NCBI GenBank assembly: GCA_958295665.1
Contig: OY282558.1
Span: 50,227,389 to 50,291,388 of the forward strand
Length of the DNA: 64,000 bases
DNA from: Tipula vernalis
Lineage: Eukaryota; Arthropoda; Insecta; Diptera; Tipulidae
Direction: 5' to 3'
Below, in pieces: positions 1 through 9,594 of this stretch (positions within the stretch are counted from its first letter, which is position 1; each line of letters opens with the position of its first letter). Both the position numbers and the translations under genes were made by a program. Under the pieces are notes generated by a model that worked only from the letters and a program-made list of their open reading frames with translations, was not told the DNA's origin and ran no database searches.

Positions 1-418
1 CACACCCTGATATCGGACGTGTTATGTCTTTATACTCCATCAATAATCCAAAATAAGGTGTATCGATTTTTCCGACGGAGGTTAACCTGAAATCTTGATC
101 AACAGTGTTAAAAATTCTTGCAACTGATTCCACACGCGTTGACTCATCAATCAACCGCCTCCGTTTCATGTCCACCAAGATTCCGTAATGGCTCAAAAAA
201 TCAGCGCCCAATATAGGTCTCTGTACCGATCTAGATCTACGCAGACCGATATCCAATTCGAGCGTCTTAGAACCGTATGTCTCTATGGCTGTGCCGTTCG
301 CTGCATACAATGTGTACTCTGCACTTTTGGCGTTTTTTCCGTTAAATTGTGGTGGAATGACCGATATGTTGGCACCGGTGTCGATTAAATACTTTAAATT
401 TGAGGACTTGTCATAGGG
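1..418 (-). pseudogene. Gypsy-like pol remnant: aspartic protease region (partial)
   Basis: Read on the minus strand, one frame is open from 418 to the left edge. Its start carries the retroviral-type aspartic protease signature L-I-D-T-G-A-N (Asp codon 380-382), followed by a glycine-rich flap region and the motif ILGADFLSHYG, which in arthropod Gypsy-group elements closes the protease domain before reverse transcriptase. The protease would cut the Gag-Pol polyprotein. Compared with my memory of the family, about ten residues before ILGADFL are missing (the frame reads LRRSRSVQRPILGA), so the fold is probably broken. A stop codon at 419-421 separates this frame from the gag-like sequence upstream. 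Reverse transcriptase and integrase would lie beyond position 1. The family assignment is by motif; the deletion is an inference from remembered relatives. Confidence 0.75.
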
Positions 419-447
419 CTATAAGGCGACAACTTTTTAATTCTAGA

Positions 448-635
448 TCACTTATCGCTAGGAGTGATCAATTTCCTAGTTTTTTGGCTGATTGGATTAT
501 TCTTAAATCTGCGGTGATACCGGCACATACCTATATCTTGGCCCTGCTCACCTGAAGATTTCTACCTCTCGAGCGAGATCGATCCAATTGAATCTGATCA
601 ATTCGTTTCGTTAGTGCGTCTATTTTGCCCATCAT
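448..635 (-). pseudogene. Gypsy-like gag C-terminal tail, frameshifted
   Basis: This is the minus-strand continuation of the gag frame. After the stop at 636-638 the same frame continues as an MMGKIDALTKRID-like stretch and an arginine/serine-rich segment (RSRSRGR) before another stop. A second frame then shows MCRYHRRFK, which resembles the C-W-Y-H-R-R-F start of the knuckle-like motif found at the end of this gag type, here with Trp replaced by Arg and the later Cys residues lost. It ends at the stop 448-450. At least two stops and one frameshift show decay. The link to gag rests on position and the short motif. Confidence 0.5.
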
Positions 636-1154
636 TTATTTAAACGGTTCTTCCGTTTGTTGCACCACCGAACTTTCTACGCTACCGACCATGCTCGATG
701 ACACTTCGTTAATCCGATCCGCCATAGCGGCCAGCTTGTCAAGATTATCGTCCCTAACCGGCAAGAATGTTTGTATGTGTGGCGGCAATCTTTGCAACCA
801 CAAAGACTTTAACAACTCATTTCCAACTTTTGGTCCAGCAAGAGATCTCAACCGGGTTTCCTCAGAAACGCAAAAATTGTCCATTAACCGTTTTTTCAGG
901 GTTTCGTATTTTTCCGTTTCAGGTGGTTTTAAAATTATATCGTTTACATGACAAAGTACACTACTCTCAATAGATGAAACTACAGTATAAAACTTGGTTT
1001 CATCTCTAGTTATGCCACTTGTTATAAATTGTGCCTCCACTTGGCAAAAACACAACTCTGGATCGGGTTTCCAAAATGGTGGAACCTTCACAGAAACTCG
1101 CGAAATTTCCTGTTTACCCATACCGTCGCACGTTGGCTCATTGTCCTTAGACAT
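636..1154 (-). pseudogene. Gypsy-like retrotransposon gag (capsid-type) with internal deletion
   Basis: This is a 172-codon minus-strand frame starting at the ATG 1154-1152. It shows features of the gag of arthropod Gypsy-group elements: V-P-P-F-W-K-P-D-P-E-L near residue 25, an ITRDETKFYTVVSSI block, V-x-D-I-I-x-P-P, then LRSLAGPKVGNELLKSLW and LPPHIQTFL. Gag forms the particle that packages the element RNA. Between residues of the VSEETRLR and SLAGP blocks, intact relatives carry roughly 25-30 extra residues ending in an FLRHLR-type motif; here the two LR motifs are fused, as expected from a deletion between short repeats. The protease remnant on the same strand downstream is consistent with one element in reverse orientation. 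No flanking LTR was recognised. Confidence 0.75.
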
Positions 1155-1435
1155 TCTGCCCTTTGCAGCTCAAGCGCTACCCCAACAAACAAAAACTTAA
1201 CTTAGCTGTTATTCAGCAAAAATTGAGAACTGGAGATCGTTCCCACAGCACCAATCAACTTTTAATAATTCTGATTCAACAATTTATACAGAAATGTAAA
1301 ACGAATTTGTGATAATTTTAACTGGTAACGGCCCAATTCCGCCCAGCTAAATATTTAGATAAAGGCTCTAAATTCAACTAGCTAAAATATTTATTTTAGA
1401 AGGCTTTTAATCTGACCCGAAGACTTAAGTTTAAT
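1155..1435. other. Upstream flank of the Gypsy-like gag, no LTR recognised
   Basis: This stretch should hold the 5' leader and LTR of the minus-strand Gypsy-like element. I see no clear TG...CA ends, primer-binding site or matching repeat elsewhere in the window. The sequence is AT-rich with no long reading frame. Confidence 0.3.
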
Positions 1436-1603
1436 TTACGAAGCTTTCTTTCGTTTCTTCAATGAACTCTTGACAGTTTCGGCCCCGGCACACGCCTCCA
1501 TATTTACATTCTCATCGACTAGTTGCTCGTCGGCATTTCTCGTTTCGGCTTTGGCACACATCTCCAAATTTACATCCTCATCGAACACCTGCTCCTGGAT
1601 AAT
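1436..1603 (-). other. Unassigned coding-like fragment with duplicated 22-residue unit
   Basis: A minus-strand frame is open from 1603 to a TAA at 1436-1438. It contains two adjacent 22-codon units, 1594-1529 and 1528-1463, that agree at about 12 of 22 residues; both read E-Q-x-x-D-E-x-V-N-x-E-x-C-A-x-A-E-T. The acidic repeats are followed by a basic tail, S-L-K-K-R-K-K-A-S, that resembles a nuclear localisation signal, and then the stop. An in-frame TGA lies just upstream (1604-1606) with no ATG between, so if real this is the last exon of a spliced gene or a broken fragment. A possible acceptor (CAG at 1597-1595) lacks a good pyrimidine tract. No family recognised; could be transposon debris. 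Confidence 0.35.
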
Positions 1604-3165
1604 TCATTTTTCAAGTTTTCTGAAACTAAAAGGCAACTGAAGACACAAATTTTTAGTATTATTTTGAATTTTGTATTTTGGATTTTGAATTTTTAGAGTG
1701 AGTAATTTGCCTTGAATTTGTAGAATGAAACTAAACGCAATTTCATAAAAGGAGAAATAGAGAAACTATTATTTAACTAGAGATTGGATAATTTAGTAAA
1801 ACGAAATTGTGCTTTCGGATACAAAAGCTTGCTTGGTTCCAACGTTTTCTGTGCCCGAAAACGGAAGTCACCGTTTATTACTGAGTTTGCCACTTCTAGT
1901 AACTTCTAGTACTCCATTGTGAAAGCGTGAAAAGATAATTTTTTCCGTTATTGTTCGTACTACGCCCAAAAATGGCATAACGAAAGTTTCACCATTTTGA
2001 CTGTTTTAAAATTGGTTAGTGATAAATCAGGTTAAATTGCACAAAACAAAGTTAAAACGTTTTAAAATAAATTCTATGTGACATATGGTATGTAAAATGT
2101 CAATTACACGAAATTTCGGCAACCGTAATTTAATTAATTTTAAATTGTATTTTTGTTCTGATTATAAGCAAAACGTAACGCTTGTTTCTTGTTTACATTA
2201 GGTTTTTGATTTAATTTGAATAAAATTTGAATAAGTATCAAATATTTTGAATAAGTTAAAATGTAAAATAGAAGACGATTGCGAATGAAGTTTGATTACT
2301 ATGTATTCACCTCGAAAAAAGATTTTGCGACTATCTTATATTAAATTTATTTTCAAGATGACTAAATGAAATCTAGTTTGAATCAAAACTGATCACATTT
2401 TGAATTTGGAGCTAAGCGTAATTTTGGAATTGAAGGGGATTTGAAAAATTAGTTGAATGTGGTGTATAAAGTATTGCTCAGATTTGAAGAACAGTTTATC
2501 ACTTTCCAATTTATCTTTCCAAGATAATTTGCAATTATCAAGCATTTTGAAATAAGTTGGCGAATTTGAATGGTGTTTGATTACCACAACCATCCAGCAA
2601 ATATTACGTAATCGTTAAAACATATTGAAAAGAGTTCGGGATTATCTCATTTTATTTTATTTTCAAAATGACTAAATTATGGTGACTAAATTAAATTTAG
2701 TTCAAAATTTGATCAAAGTTTGACCCAAAATTGATCGAATCTTGAATAGGAGAACTGTAACAAAATTTAGTAATGGCGTAAATTGCAATGTTATGAATAA
2801 AAAAATTATTTTTACAGTAATTAAGCTGTATATTAGCCCAAATACGCTAATCCATACTTAGTTTGCGACATTTTCGTCAAGTAATTCCGGTTTTTAAAGC
2901 AAATATTGCGTGAATGAAAGTACATCATTATTTTTTAGAGTTTTTTCTGCTTCAGCATAGTGTTTTATGCTTGCCAAAAATTCAAAATGGCGGCTGACTA
3001 TTTTTTACAGGATGTTACAGCACTTCATGCATTCAGTCTAACTTTTGAATTGAGGGGAGGGGGATTTAAAAATTGGTTTGAATCAAAATGGTTTTAAAGG
3101 AGTATAAATAAGCGCTAAAATTGAAGAACAGTTGTAAATAATTGTGTGTTACTTAATACTGGAAG
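1604..3165. other. AT-rich non-coding stretch, no gene seen
   Basis: No convincing reading frame, RNA gene or transposon terminus is visible. Short A/T runs and diverged repeats (listed separately) make up most of it. The frame at 2393-2593 on the minus strand is low-complexity translation of AT-rich DNA. Confidence 0.5.
2280..3140. repeat. Diverged direct repeat family, about three partial copies
   Basis: Related blocks recur in the same orientation. A segment with TTTGATTAC, then a TATTTTCAA(A/G)ATGACTAAAT block, occurs near 2290-2370 and again near 2577-2675. A block of the form GAATTGA(A/G)GGG...GGATTTRAAAAATT...GAAGAACAGTT appears near 2428-2495 and again near 3045-3135. Spacing and identity are uneven, so this is an old, decayed repeat, perhaps a satellite or non-autonomous transposon. 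Identity was judged by eye. Confidence 0.35.
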
Positions 3166-3946
3166 ATGACTGAAGTCATTTGTTATAATATTGTATTTTT
3201 TTTCGCGGAAAATCGCCAATCTACGTCTCATCCAGTTTCATCGTGTGATAGAAAGGGAAGCAGTACTTTGGCAATTACAGTCAGGCGAGCTTTGATTTGG
3301 TACTCCACTGAAGGAACTCCGACTCCGTTGTCTAGACCGACACAACAATCTGATCAATCATCGCGCTAACAAACGGAATTTAGCACTGGGTAGAGTGACC
3401 AGTGAAACCATCAAATACCACCTCTTGCTCATTCAGCAATGACGCTAGTGACGTGATCATTAGGCCTCCAAGAAGGCGATTCTGGATAGATTGTGCGAGC
3501 CGAAACAGATGCAGATTCACCGCCTCCTTTCAAATCAACAGTCCAAAACAATTATTAGTCGTTAGCAAACCAAATCAATAAAATCTTTTGGCAACTCTAC
3601 AGCATGGATCGCAAGTACAACCAAAATCGATCTCAGATCAATAGCAGAAATCAGAGTTAATCACCTAGGACCGACTCGTCAAGCAATCGACAGTCAACAT
3701 CGTCAAGTGATAGCGTACCGCGTTTATGTTTTTTTTCATTGCAAGCCGAACTGCCCTAACTTGCAACGGTATTACTAGTCTTAATATATATCGTTTAAAT
3801 ATAGCGTCTAATTGCACGTACGTGACATTGTCATCGACATATCGGTCGTTCCGTTAGCAGTAGGCGATCCGAGGAAACCCAACCCGGATTATACAACAAT
3901 CGCTGTTTATTTATTTTATAATCTGTTCTGTGTCATTCCATCGTAA
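3166..3946. other. Possible 5' leader region of the CR1/Jockey-like element; nothing certain
   Basis: This is less AT-rich than its left flank. Short open stretches exist, for example from an ATG at 3604 with an Asn/Gln/Arg/Ser-rich reading that stops after about 18 codons, but none resembles a known protein. The 5' boundary of the non-LTR element that follows may lie here; I cannot place it. Confidence 0.25.
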
Positions 3947-4057
3947 TCATAAATCGTAATATTTAATAACTGTCAATTTATAGCTGTTTTAATACTAATC
4001 ATTAATCGTTATACTTAATATTAAATAACTGTCAAATTTTATCTGTTTTAATACACA
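3947..4057 (+). repeat. Two-copy tandem repeat just upstream of ORF1
   Basis: Two adjacent copies, 3947-3998 and 3999-4057, share TCAT(A/T)AATCGT(A/T)AT at the start, then TTTAATAACTGTCAA-like and CTGTTTTAATAC blocks. They sit immediately before ORF1 of the CR1/Jockey-like element and may be part of its 5' untranslated promoter region. The copies differ by several substitutions and a small insertion. Confidence 0.55.
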
Positions 4058-4098
4058 TCATATAATAAACATTCAATTTATAATTCTCCGATTTCATA

Positions 4099-4617
4099 AT
4101 GTCATGCAACAGCTGTACTAAATCCTTTGGATCTACTTTTGTGGATATAGTTCCCTGCAGTTTTTGTGGTAAACAATTCCACTTGGAGTGTACCGGTATT
4201 GATCGAACCGCCAATAATTCCATAAAAAAATTTATGAATATTTGTTATTTCTGTAATGGCTGTAATGATTGGATTATTAATCACAACATCTCGAAATTGT
4301 GGCAAAAGGTTGATCTGGCTGCTGATAGAGCTGCAGAGGCCTTAGTTATAAAGAAAATTGAAGCGGATGTGGCCGCTATTAACAAACTAATTACTGAGAT
4401 TTTGAACAAATCTCACCATATTCCTGATTGCTGTTCTGGTCATCAACCGTTAATCGATGCTAGTGATGTTGATGGTCAAGTGTTTAAGTCATCTGCAAAC
4501 TCAATCAATCATGATCGGGATCAATTGAAGAATAATGCTAAATCGCCACTGTCGTTTCAAGCTTCTCATCATGCTCATAATAGTGGGGCTTGTAACGGAA
4601 CTATAGCGGCAGCACAT
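4099..4617 (+). pseudogene. Non-LTR ORF1, N-terminal part: PHD-type zinc finger plus coiled coil
   Basis: The frame starts at ATG 4099. Residues 3-55 give an evenly spaced zinc-finger pattern: Cys3, Cys6, Cys20, Cys23, His28, Cys31, Cys49, Cys52, i.e. a C4-H-C3 PHD-type arrangement, with Cys55 in addition. Residues about 70-105 are Ala/Leu/Ile/Lys-rich and look like a coiled coil, fitting ORF1 proteins that form ribonucleoprotein trimers or similar complexes with element RNA. The genuine ORF1 reading stops making sense after His173 (codon 4615-4617); the frame then runs into inserted DNA and ends at a TGA at 4642-4644. It resumes, in the same frame relative to the A-A-H codons, at 6275. Confidence 0.75.
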
Positions 4618-4618
4618 C
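4608..4618 (+). repeat. Left copy of apparent 11-bp target-site duplication
   Basis: GGCAGCACATC here matches GGCTGCACATC at 6268-6278 with one mismatch. The two copies flank the DNA that splits ORF1, and both read Ala-His in the same frame, as expected for a target-site duplication made on insertion. Confidence 0.6.
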
Positions 4619-6267
4619 CTAGAAGCGTGGATAGCGATCAGTGAAAAATCGGGGTTCAATTTAAGCCGCTATTATTAATAATTTCCGTTCAAATTTTACA
4701 TGATGTGCGATACTTACTTAAAAAAAAAACAAAAAAATAACAAAACTGAATAATACCCCAGGCTGGTCACAAATTTTAGATCACATGTCACGAAGCACTT
4801 CACCTCACCAAAAGAAAAACATTTACCACATTATGAAATTTAGGAAATTTAAAGAATATATTTAAATTTTACCGTTACCATTATAAAGGAATTTATTAAA
4901 TATATTACGCTTTTACATCTTTTATTATTACTAACTGGTTCAAACTTGTTCTAGTTAATTCTAATATAAACAAATAAGTTAAATGGAAAAATTATAAGAA
5001 AAAGAAACAAAAAAAAAAAAAAATGAAAACCTAATGAAATATTTTTAGGTGAAACAAAATTTTTAAGTGTTTGAAAATTATGACCAAATTTTCTTTCGCG
5101 ATAACATTACGATTATAAGACAAATCGTTTAATCACTCACCTTATTCATAGTCAGCCTCCGGTAGAGCTCTTCCGTTGCTTGCTGTGAAAAATGGATTAG
5201 TGTAACGGTAATCACCAAATAGTTGGGAATTTACCCTAAATCGAGTACAAAATTTTGCTTCACTTTTAACTTTTCTAAACACAAAACTATTTTAATTAAC
5301 TGAACTTATTTAACAATACAGGAATATTGATTTCTTAAATTTACAGTTTTAATACATTTATAATAAAAAAACAAAAAAAATTTTCTTCGCTTTTTCTTCC
5401 TTTTTATAATTTTTTATGATTTTTTTCATTTAGATAATTCACTACTGGACATTAAAATCTGTCTGTATATGTCTTTAAACGAACAAAAAAAATAAAGCAA
5501 ATACACTAAACACAATCTAATTGTTGAAATTCCGTCTTGATCATGACTAACAGGTGGATTCAAAACAGAATTAGGTGCCGTTGTTTTATACCCAATACTT
5601 TGTCGATGGATTTCCCTTTTATTTTTTTACTCTTTACGTGATAGAATAATCCACAAAAAAAAAACTCTTGTGAGCCACTGTCCGGTAACCACCGACAGGC
5701 CTCTCGAGTGGCTCGTGAATTCCAACCGCAGATCAGCTGGACTTTGGTATATCTGTGGCGAACAAAAGAAACCGTTCTGCGTTACTTCCATAAATACCAG
5801 AAATTACAAACAGAAATATACGAATTTATCTCACCTCTCAAGATTTCAATATAGGTGCCAATTGCAAACCAAATTTCACTCCGATTTTGGATTATTATTT
5901 TATTTTCGGCTTTACCAAAATTATCATACTATAGTTCACACACACAAAGACTAAATTTAATTCCACTGAGTAGAAGTATAATTTTATTTCGTGGTCTACT
6001 GCTACAATGGTCACACAAGAATGATTGATTATACGTTGATGTTATATTTTTGGGTACAACACAACCGTTGTTCAAGATTAGTCATCCCGAGTAATAAAAT
6101 AATTTAAAAAAAATTATTAATCTGGACCATCAATAAATTCGCCGCTGATTCATGACGAATTTTAACAATTTTCAGAGGTATCAAACCACTTCAATATATT
6201 TTATTCCATTTACCAAATTACCGACATATGTTTTATTGGAAAGTTGGAAAATCGCCTTTTTGTAACA
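4619..6267. mobile_element. Unclassified 1,649-bp insertion inside ORF1
   Basis: This DNA separates two in-frame halves of ORF1 and is bounded by the 11-bp near-identical direct repeat. It is AT-rich, with A-runs near 4719 and 5008, and holds no recognisable transposase, reverse transcriptase, LTR or terminal inverted repeat. An open frame at 5670-5954 (plus) has no family resemblance. A duplication of this length would suit target-primed insertion or a Mutator-type transposon, but neither signature is otherwise present; a non-autonomous element is the best guess. TGTAAC also occurs shortly before both repeat copies, leaving open a duplication rather than a simple insertion. Confidence 0.5.
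5141..5182 (-). other. Exon-like 42-bp segment with strong splice-like borders
   Basis: On the minus strand this segment is preceded by ACTAAT and a pyrimidine stretch ending TTTTTCACAG, and followed by AAG/GTGAGT, an almost ideal donor. It encodes 14 open codons (QATEELYRRLTMNK). A second acceptor-like site (TTCGCCACAG) lies at about 5753 on the same strand with about 38 open codons after it. I could not build a consistent multi-exon frame, so chance is quite possible. Confidence 0.2.
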
Positions 6268-6278
6268 GGCTGCACATC
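6268..6278 (+). repeat. Right copy of apparent 11-bp target-site duplication
   Basis: GGCTGCACATC pairs with GGCAGCACATC at 4608-4618 (one mismatch). ORF1 coding sense resumes within it. Confidence 0.6.
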
Positions 6279-6661
6279 ATATCAAACCTCATTCTGAGCG
6301 ACCAATTATTATTGGCACTGGTGATCTGGTCTCATCGCTCCAGGTTGTGAAGCCACGTAAAACTTTATTTGTTTCTCGACTCCATAAAGATGTTTCCGAA
6401 GCTGTAATTTTGGATTATCTTAAAGATAAATTTAACATTGAGGATGTAAACTGCCAGCGTATTATATCTCGACGGATTAATGATGCAGACCGTAATTTTT
6501 CGTCATTTAAATTATATGTGGACGTTACGGATTTTGAGAATTTATTACAACCTACTTCTTAGCCTGCTGGGTCATTAATTAAAGAATTTGTAATTTTTAA
6601 TAAGGGACGAACCAATAAATCGAATTTTCCCGTTCTTCAACGAAACCAACCAACTCTTTAA
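6275..6661 (+). pseudogene. Non-LTR ORF1, C-terminal part with one nonsense codon
   Basis: The frame resumes after the insertion and reads SERPIIIGTGDLVSSLQ, then K-T-L-F-V-S-R-L, an N-terminal beta-strand pattern like the RRM-type or similar C-terminal domain of CR1/Jockey ORF1 proteins, which bind element RNA. A TAG at 6560-6562 falls after Q-P-T-S, where a Trp before Pro-Ala-Gly is expected in relatives (TGG to TAG, one base). Past it the frame continues with sensible residues (SLIKEFVIFNKGR) and ends at TAA 6659-6661. Apart from the insertion and this codon the ORF appears sound. ORF2 opens in another frame at 6619, giving a short overlap. Confidence 0.7.
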
Positions 6662-9594
6662 CTGATGCCAGTCGTTTTGATAAACAAACTAATCATTATA
6701 ATTTGACGTCTCCGAGATTATTTTATCGTAATGTTGGGCGTATGTCGTCTAAGTCAGCTGAATTTTTGAATTTCTTTTATTCAACGGATTTTCAATTTTT
6801 TGCTCTTGTGGAAACTGGATTTCATGAGGGGATCTTTAATAATGAGTTCTTTTCTGATGACTTTGTCGTTTATAGATGTGATATATCTATTCTTAACAGC
6901 GCTAAAAAAAGTGGAGGTGGTGTGCTGTTTGCAGCCCATTCTTCTATGCAAAGTGAGCTGGTTGTAGTACCTGGATGTGGCTCTATTGAATTTTTATGTG
7001 TCAAAGTTTTAATTTGTAATAATTTATTTTATTTTATAGTTTTGTACATACCACCTAGCTCACCTACTGATGTTTATTTGAGTCATGTAGATTGTATATG
7101 TGAATTGGTTAATATAATTAATTATAATGATACTTTAGTTGTATTAGGTGATTTTAATTTAAGTAATATTAATTGGTTGGTTGATAGTGAAACTGAGTCT
7201 TTGGGGTTACTCCCTTCGGATATTCTATCTGCAAATGATGCAGCGGTGGTGGATGCAATGTTCAGTTTCAATCTCAAACAAGTTAATTTATTTTGTAATG
7301 ATAACAATTCGTTTTTGGATTTAATTTTTGTTAATAATACGGAATATTTGTCAGTTCATGAGTCTTTGACATCTTTCAAGGATAATGATATTCATCATAA
7401 TTCCCTCGAGATTATATTTCATGTTGGTAATCGAGATGATAAATGTCGGGTTTTTTCTTTTGATGATTCGTTTTATGATTTTAAAGAATGCGACACACCT
7501 GGTCTCTCTGAATATCTCCGTGGCGTTTGTTGGGATGATTTTTTTCGAGCCAATGATGTTAATGAAAATGTAAAAAATTTTAATGACTTACTATTTGTTG
7601 CTTTTGATAAATTCGTACCTTTGAGGAAAAAGCGTAACTATAATTACCCACCATGGTTTGATTCTGATTTGATCAACTTACGTAACCGTAAAAATAAAGC
7701 TTACTATAGATTCAGATCCAATAATTGTCAACTGAATAAATCCAAATTTGTTGATCTACGTGAACAATTTAAATCTGTATTTCATTCTAAATATTGTCAG
7801 TATATAAGTGTGATTGAAACTAATATCAAACAAAACCCTAAAACATTTTGGAAGTTTGTTAACGAAAAACGTAACACAATTGGCTATCCATCGGTAATGA
7901 TTTTTAATGGAGGTAAACTGAGCACGGTTCCTGAAATCTGCGAGGGTTTTGCTAGTTTCTTTCAATCGGTATATAAAGTTAATTACGGATCCTTTGAAAG
8001 CGACCCTACTGTTAGTAATTGCCAATTTAACATTCCGTACCTATCAATAACTGAAGATGACATTTATGAATATCTGTCAGATTTTAATGATGGATGTGGG
8101 CCTGATGGTATACCTTCGTCAATACTTAAATGTGTGAGCTCATATATTGTAACTCCATTATGTTATCTTTTCAACCAATCATTAATTTCTGGACAATTTC
8201 CTTCAGCTTGGAAAATTTCTCACATTGTTCCAATTTACAAAAAGGGTAACCGTTCTGATATATCAAATTATAGTGGTATTTCAATTCTTTCGTCTATACC
8301 AAAACTTTTCGAATTAATTGTCTCGAAACATTTGTTATTCCATACTAAAGAGCTAATTTCTTGTTTCCAGCATGGTTTTACCAGTGGTAAATCTACGACT
8401 ACCAATCTGTTGCAATTTACTAAATTCACTATTGAGTCACTTGAATCTAAAGGCGCCCAAGTTGATTCAATTTACTTTGATTTTGCTAAAGCTTTTGATT
8501 CAATCGACCATAAAATTATTATTGAAAAACTTTCGGTTATTGGTCTTGATCCAAATTTTCTTAAATGGATTTCTTCTTATCTAGTTGGTAGGAAACAGTA
8601 TGTTCTATTGAATGATGTTAAGTCAGATTATATCTATTGCCATTCAGGAGTCCCTCAGGGGTCCCATTTAGGCCCAATTATATTTCTTTTATTCGTGAAT
8701 GATATTCCTAATATTTTTAAATTCTGTAAATGTTTATTATTTGCTGATGATTTGAAGATTTTCATGCATGTTCAATCTGTAAGTGATGCTGAGGTTTTGC
8801 AATCCGAAATTAATATACTGTCTAGTTGGTGCTCTAAGAATAAATTGTTCATCAATGTACAGAAGTGTAAGGTGATGTCGTTTTTCAGAACAATCAATCC
8901 AAATATTGTCAATTATTATTTTGATGGAGATCTACTTTGTAGAGTAACTTCAACTGTTGATTTAGGAGTTCTGTTTGATCAGAAATTAACTTTTGCTTTA
9001 CACATAGATAAAATAATATTAAAGGCCAATTCTATGTTAGGTTTTATTTTTAGAATGACAAAGGATTTTATGGATGCATTTTCGTGTGTTAGTCTATATA
9101 CTTCTTTAGTAAGATCTCACCTTGAATATGCTGTAGTGGTTTGGTATCCTCATCAGGATGTGCATATTGCAAGATTGGAATCTATTCAGAAACGTTTTAC
9201 TATCTATATGGCCAGGAAGCTTGGTCATTTATCTGATCGTCATCTACCTATGTGGGAACAGGTGCGAAGTCTCCCATCGTATGTGATTCGGTGTGAGTGC
9301 CTTCATATTGATACGTTGGTTAAACGCCGAAAAATTGCATCTGCCTTGTTTGTTAGTGATTCCCTTAGTGGCCGCATTAAGTGTCCTGAACTCATTTCTG
9401 CTTGGAGCATTTATGTACCTACCAGAAGCTTGCGTCCAAGGGAATTTTTGTTTGTTGACTTTCATAGAACGAATTATGGTTCCAATGAGCCAACCAAGTC
9501 AATGGCTAGAATTTTTAATGAGTTTTACCATTTATTTAATTTTGAGAGATCCAGAGTGTATTTTCGTAAGGCAATCAGAAATTGCAATTTTTAA
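6619..9594 (+). CDS. Non-LTR retrotransposon ORF2: APE-type endonuclease and reverse transcriptase
   Basis: This is an uninterrupted frame of 991 codons, close to the usual length for the family. The frame opens after a stop at 6616-6618 and overlaps the end of ORF1; the first ATG (6742) already lies inside the endonuclease, so the true start is upstream and probably not a plain ATG. Residues about 30-270 form the endonuclease: L-V-E-T (Glu65), G-D-F-N-L (Asp178, Asn180), S-F-L-D-L-I-F (Asp234) and H-H (His260). The reverse transcriptase has Y-F-D-F-A-K-A-F-D (Asp621), S-G-V-P-Q-G-S-H-L-G-P and the catalytic F-A-D-D (708-711). The protein would nick the target and copy element RNA from the nick. 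One oddity is NYSGISIL, where relatives have Arg in place of Ser. Confidence 0.9.
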   Translation: MEFSRSSTKPTNSLTDASRFDKQTNHYNLTSPRLFYRNVGRMSSKSAEFLNFFYSTDFQFFALVETGFHEGIFNNEFFSDDFVVYRCDISILNSAKKSGGGVLFAAHSSMQSELVVVPGCGSIEFLCVKVLICNNLFYFIVLYIPPSSPTDVYLSHVDCICELVNIINYNDTLVVLGDFNLSNINWLVDSETESLGLLPSDILSANDAAVVDAMFSFNLKQVNLFCNDNNSFLDLIFVNNTEYLSVHESLTSFKDNDIHHNSLEIIFHVGNRDDKCRVFSFDDSFYDFKECDTPGLSEYLRGVCWDDFFRANDVNENVKNFNDLLFVAFDKFVPLRKKRNYNYPPWFDSDLINLRNRKNKAYYRFRSNNCQLNKSKFVDLREQFKSVFHSKYCQYISVIETNIKQNPKTFWKFVNEKRNTIGYPSVMIFNGGKLSTVPEICEGFASFFQSVYKVNYGSFESDPTVSNCQFNIPYLSITEDDIYEYLSDFNDGCGPDGIPSSILKCVSSYIVTPLCYLFNQSLISGQFPSAWKISHIVPIYKKGNRSDISNYSGISILSSIPKLFELIVSKHLLFHTKELISCFQHGFTSGKSTTTNLLQFTKFTIESLESKGAQVDSIYFDFAKAFDSIDHKIIIEKLSVIGLDPNFLKWISSYLVGRKQYVLLNDVKSDYIYCHSGVPQGSHLGPIIFLLFVNDIPNIFKFCKCLLFADDLKIFMHVQSVSDAEVLQSEINILSSWCSKNKLFINVQKCKVMSFFRTINPNIVNYYFDGDLLCRVTSTVDLGVLFDQKLTFALHIDKIILKANSMLGFIFRMTKDFMDAFSCVSLYTSLVRSHLEYAVVVWYPHQDVHIARLESIQKRFTIYMARKLGHLSDRHLPMWEQVRSLPSYVIRCECLHIDTLVKRRKIASALFVSDSLSGRIKCPELISAWSIYVPTRSLRPREFLFVDFHRTNYGSNEPTKSMARIFNEFYHLFNFERSRVYFRKAIRNCNF

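Noticed and set aside
625..1200. Plus-strand frames overlapping the gag
   Set aside because: The minus-strand gag has clear family motifs; these are antisense shadows.
3166..3369. 67-codon plus-strand frame as a gene
   Set aside because: There is no domain, no supporting context and it has mixed low-complexity composition; it is probably chance.
5670..5954. 94-codon plus-strand frame inside the ORF1 insertion as a gene
   Set aside because: No motif or family resemblance; the minus strand has equally plausible exon-like signals, so neither is convincing.
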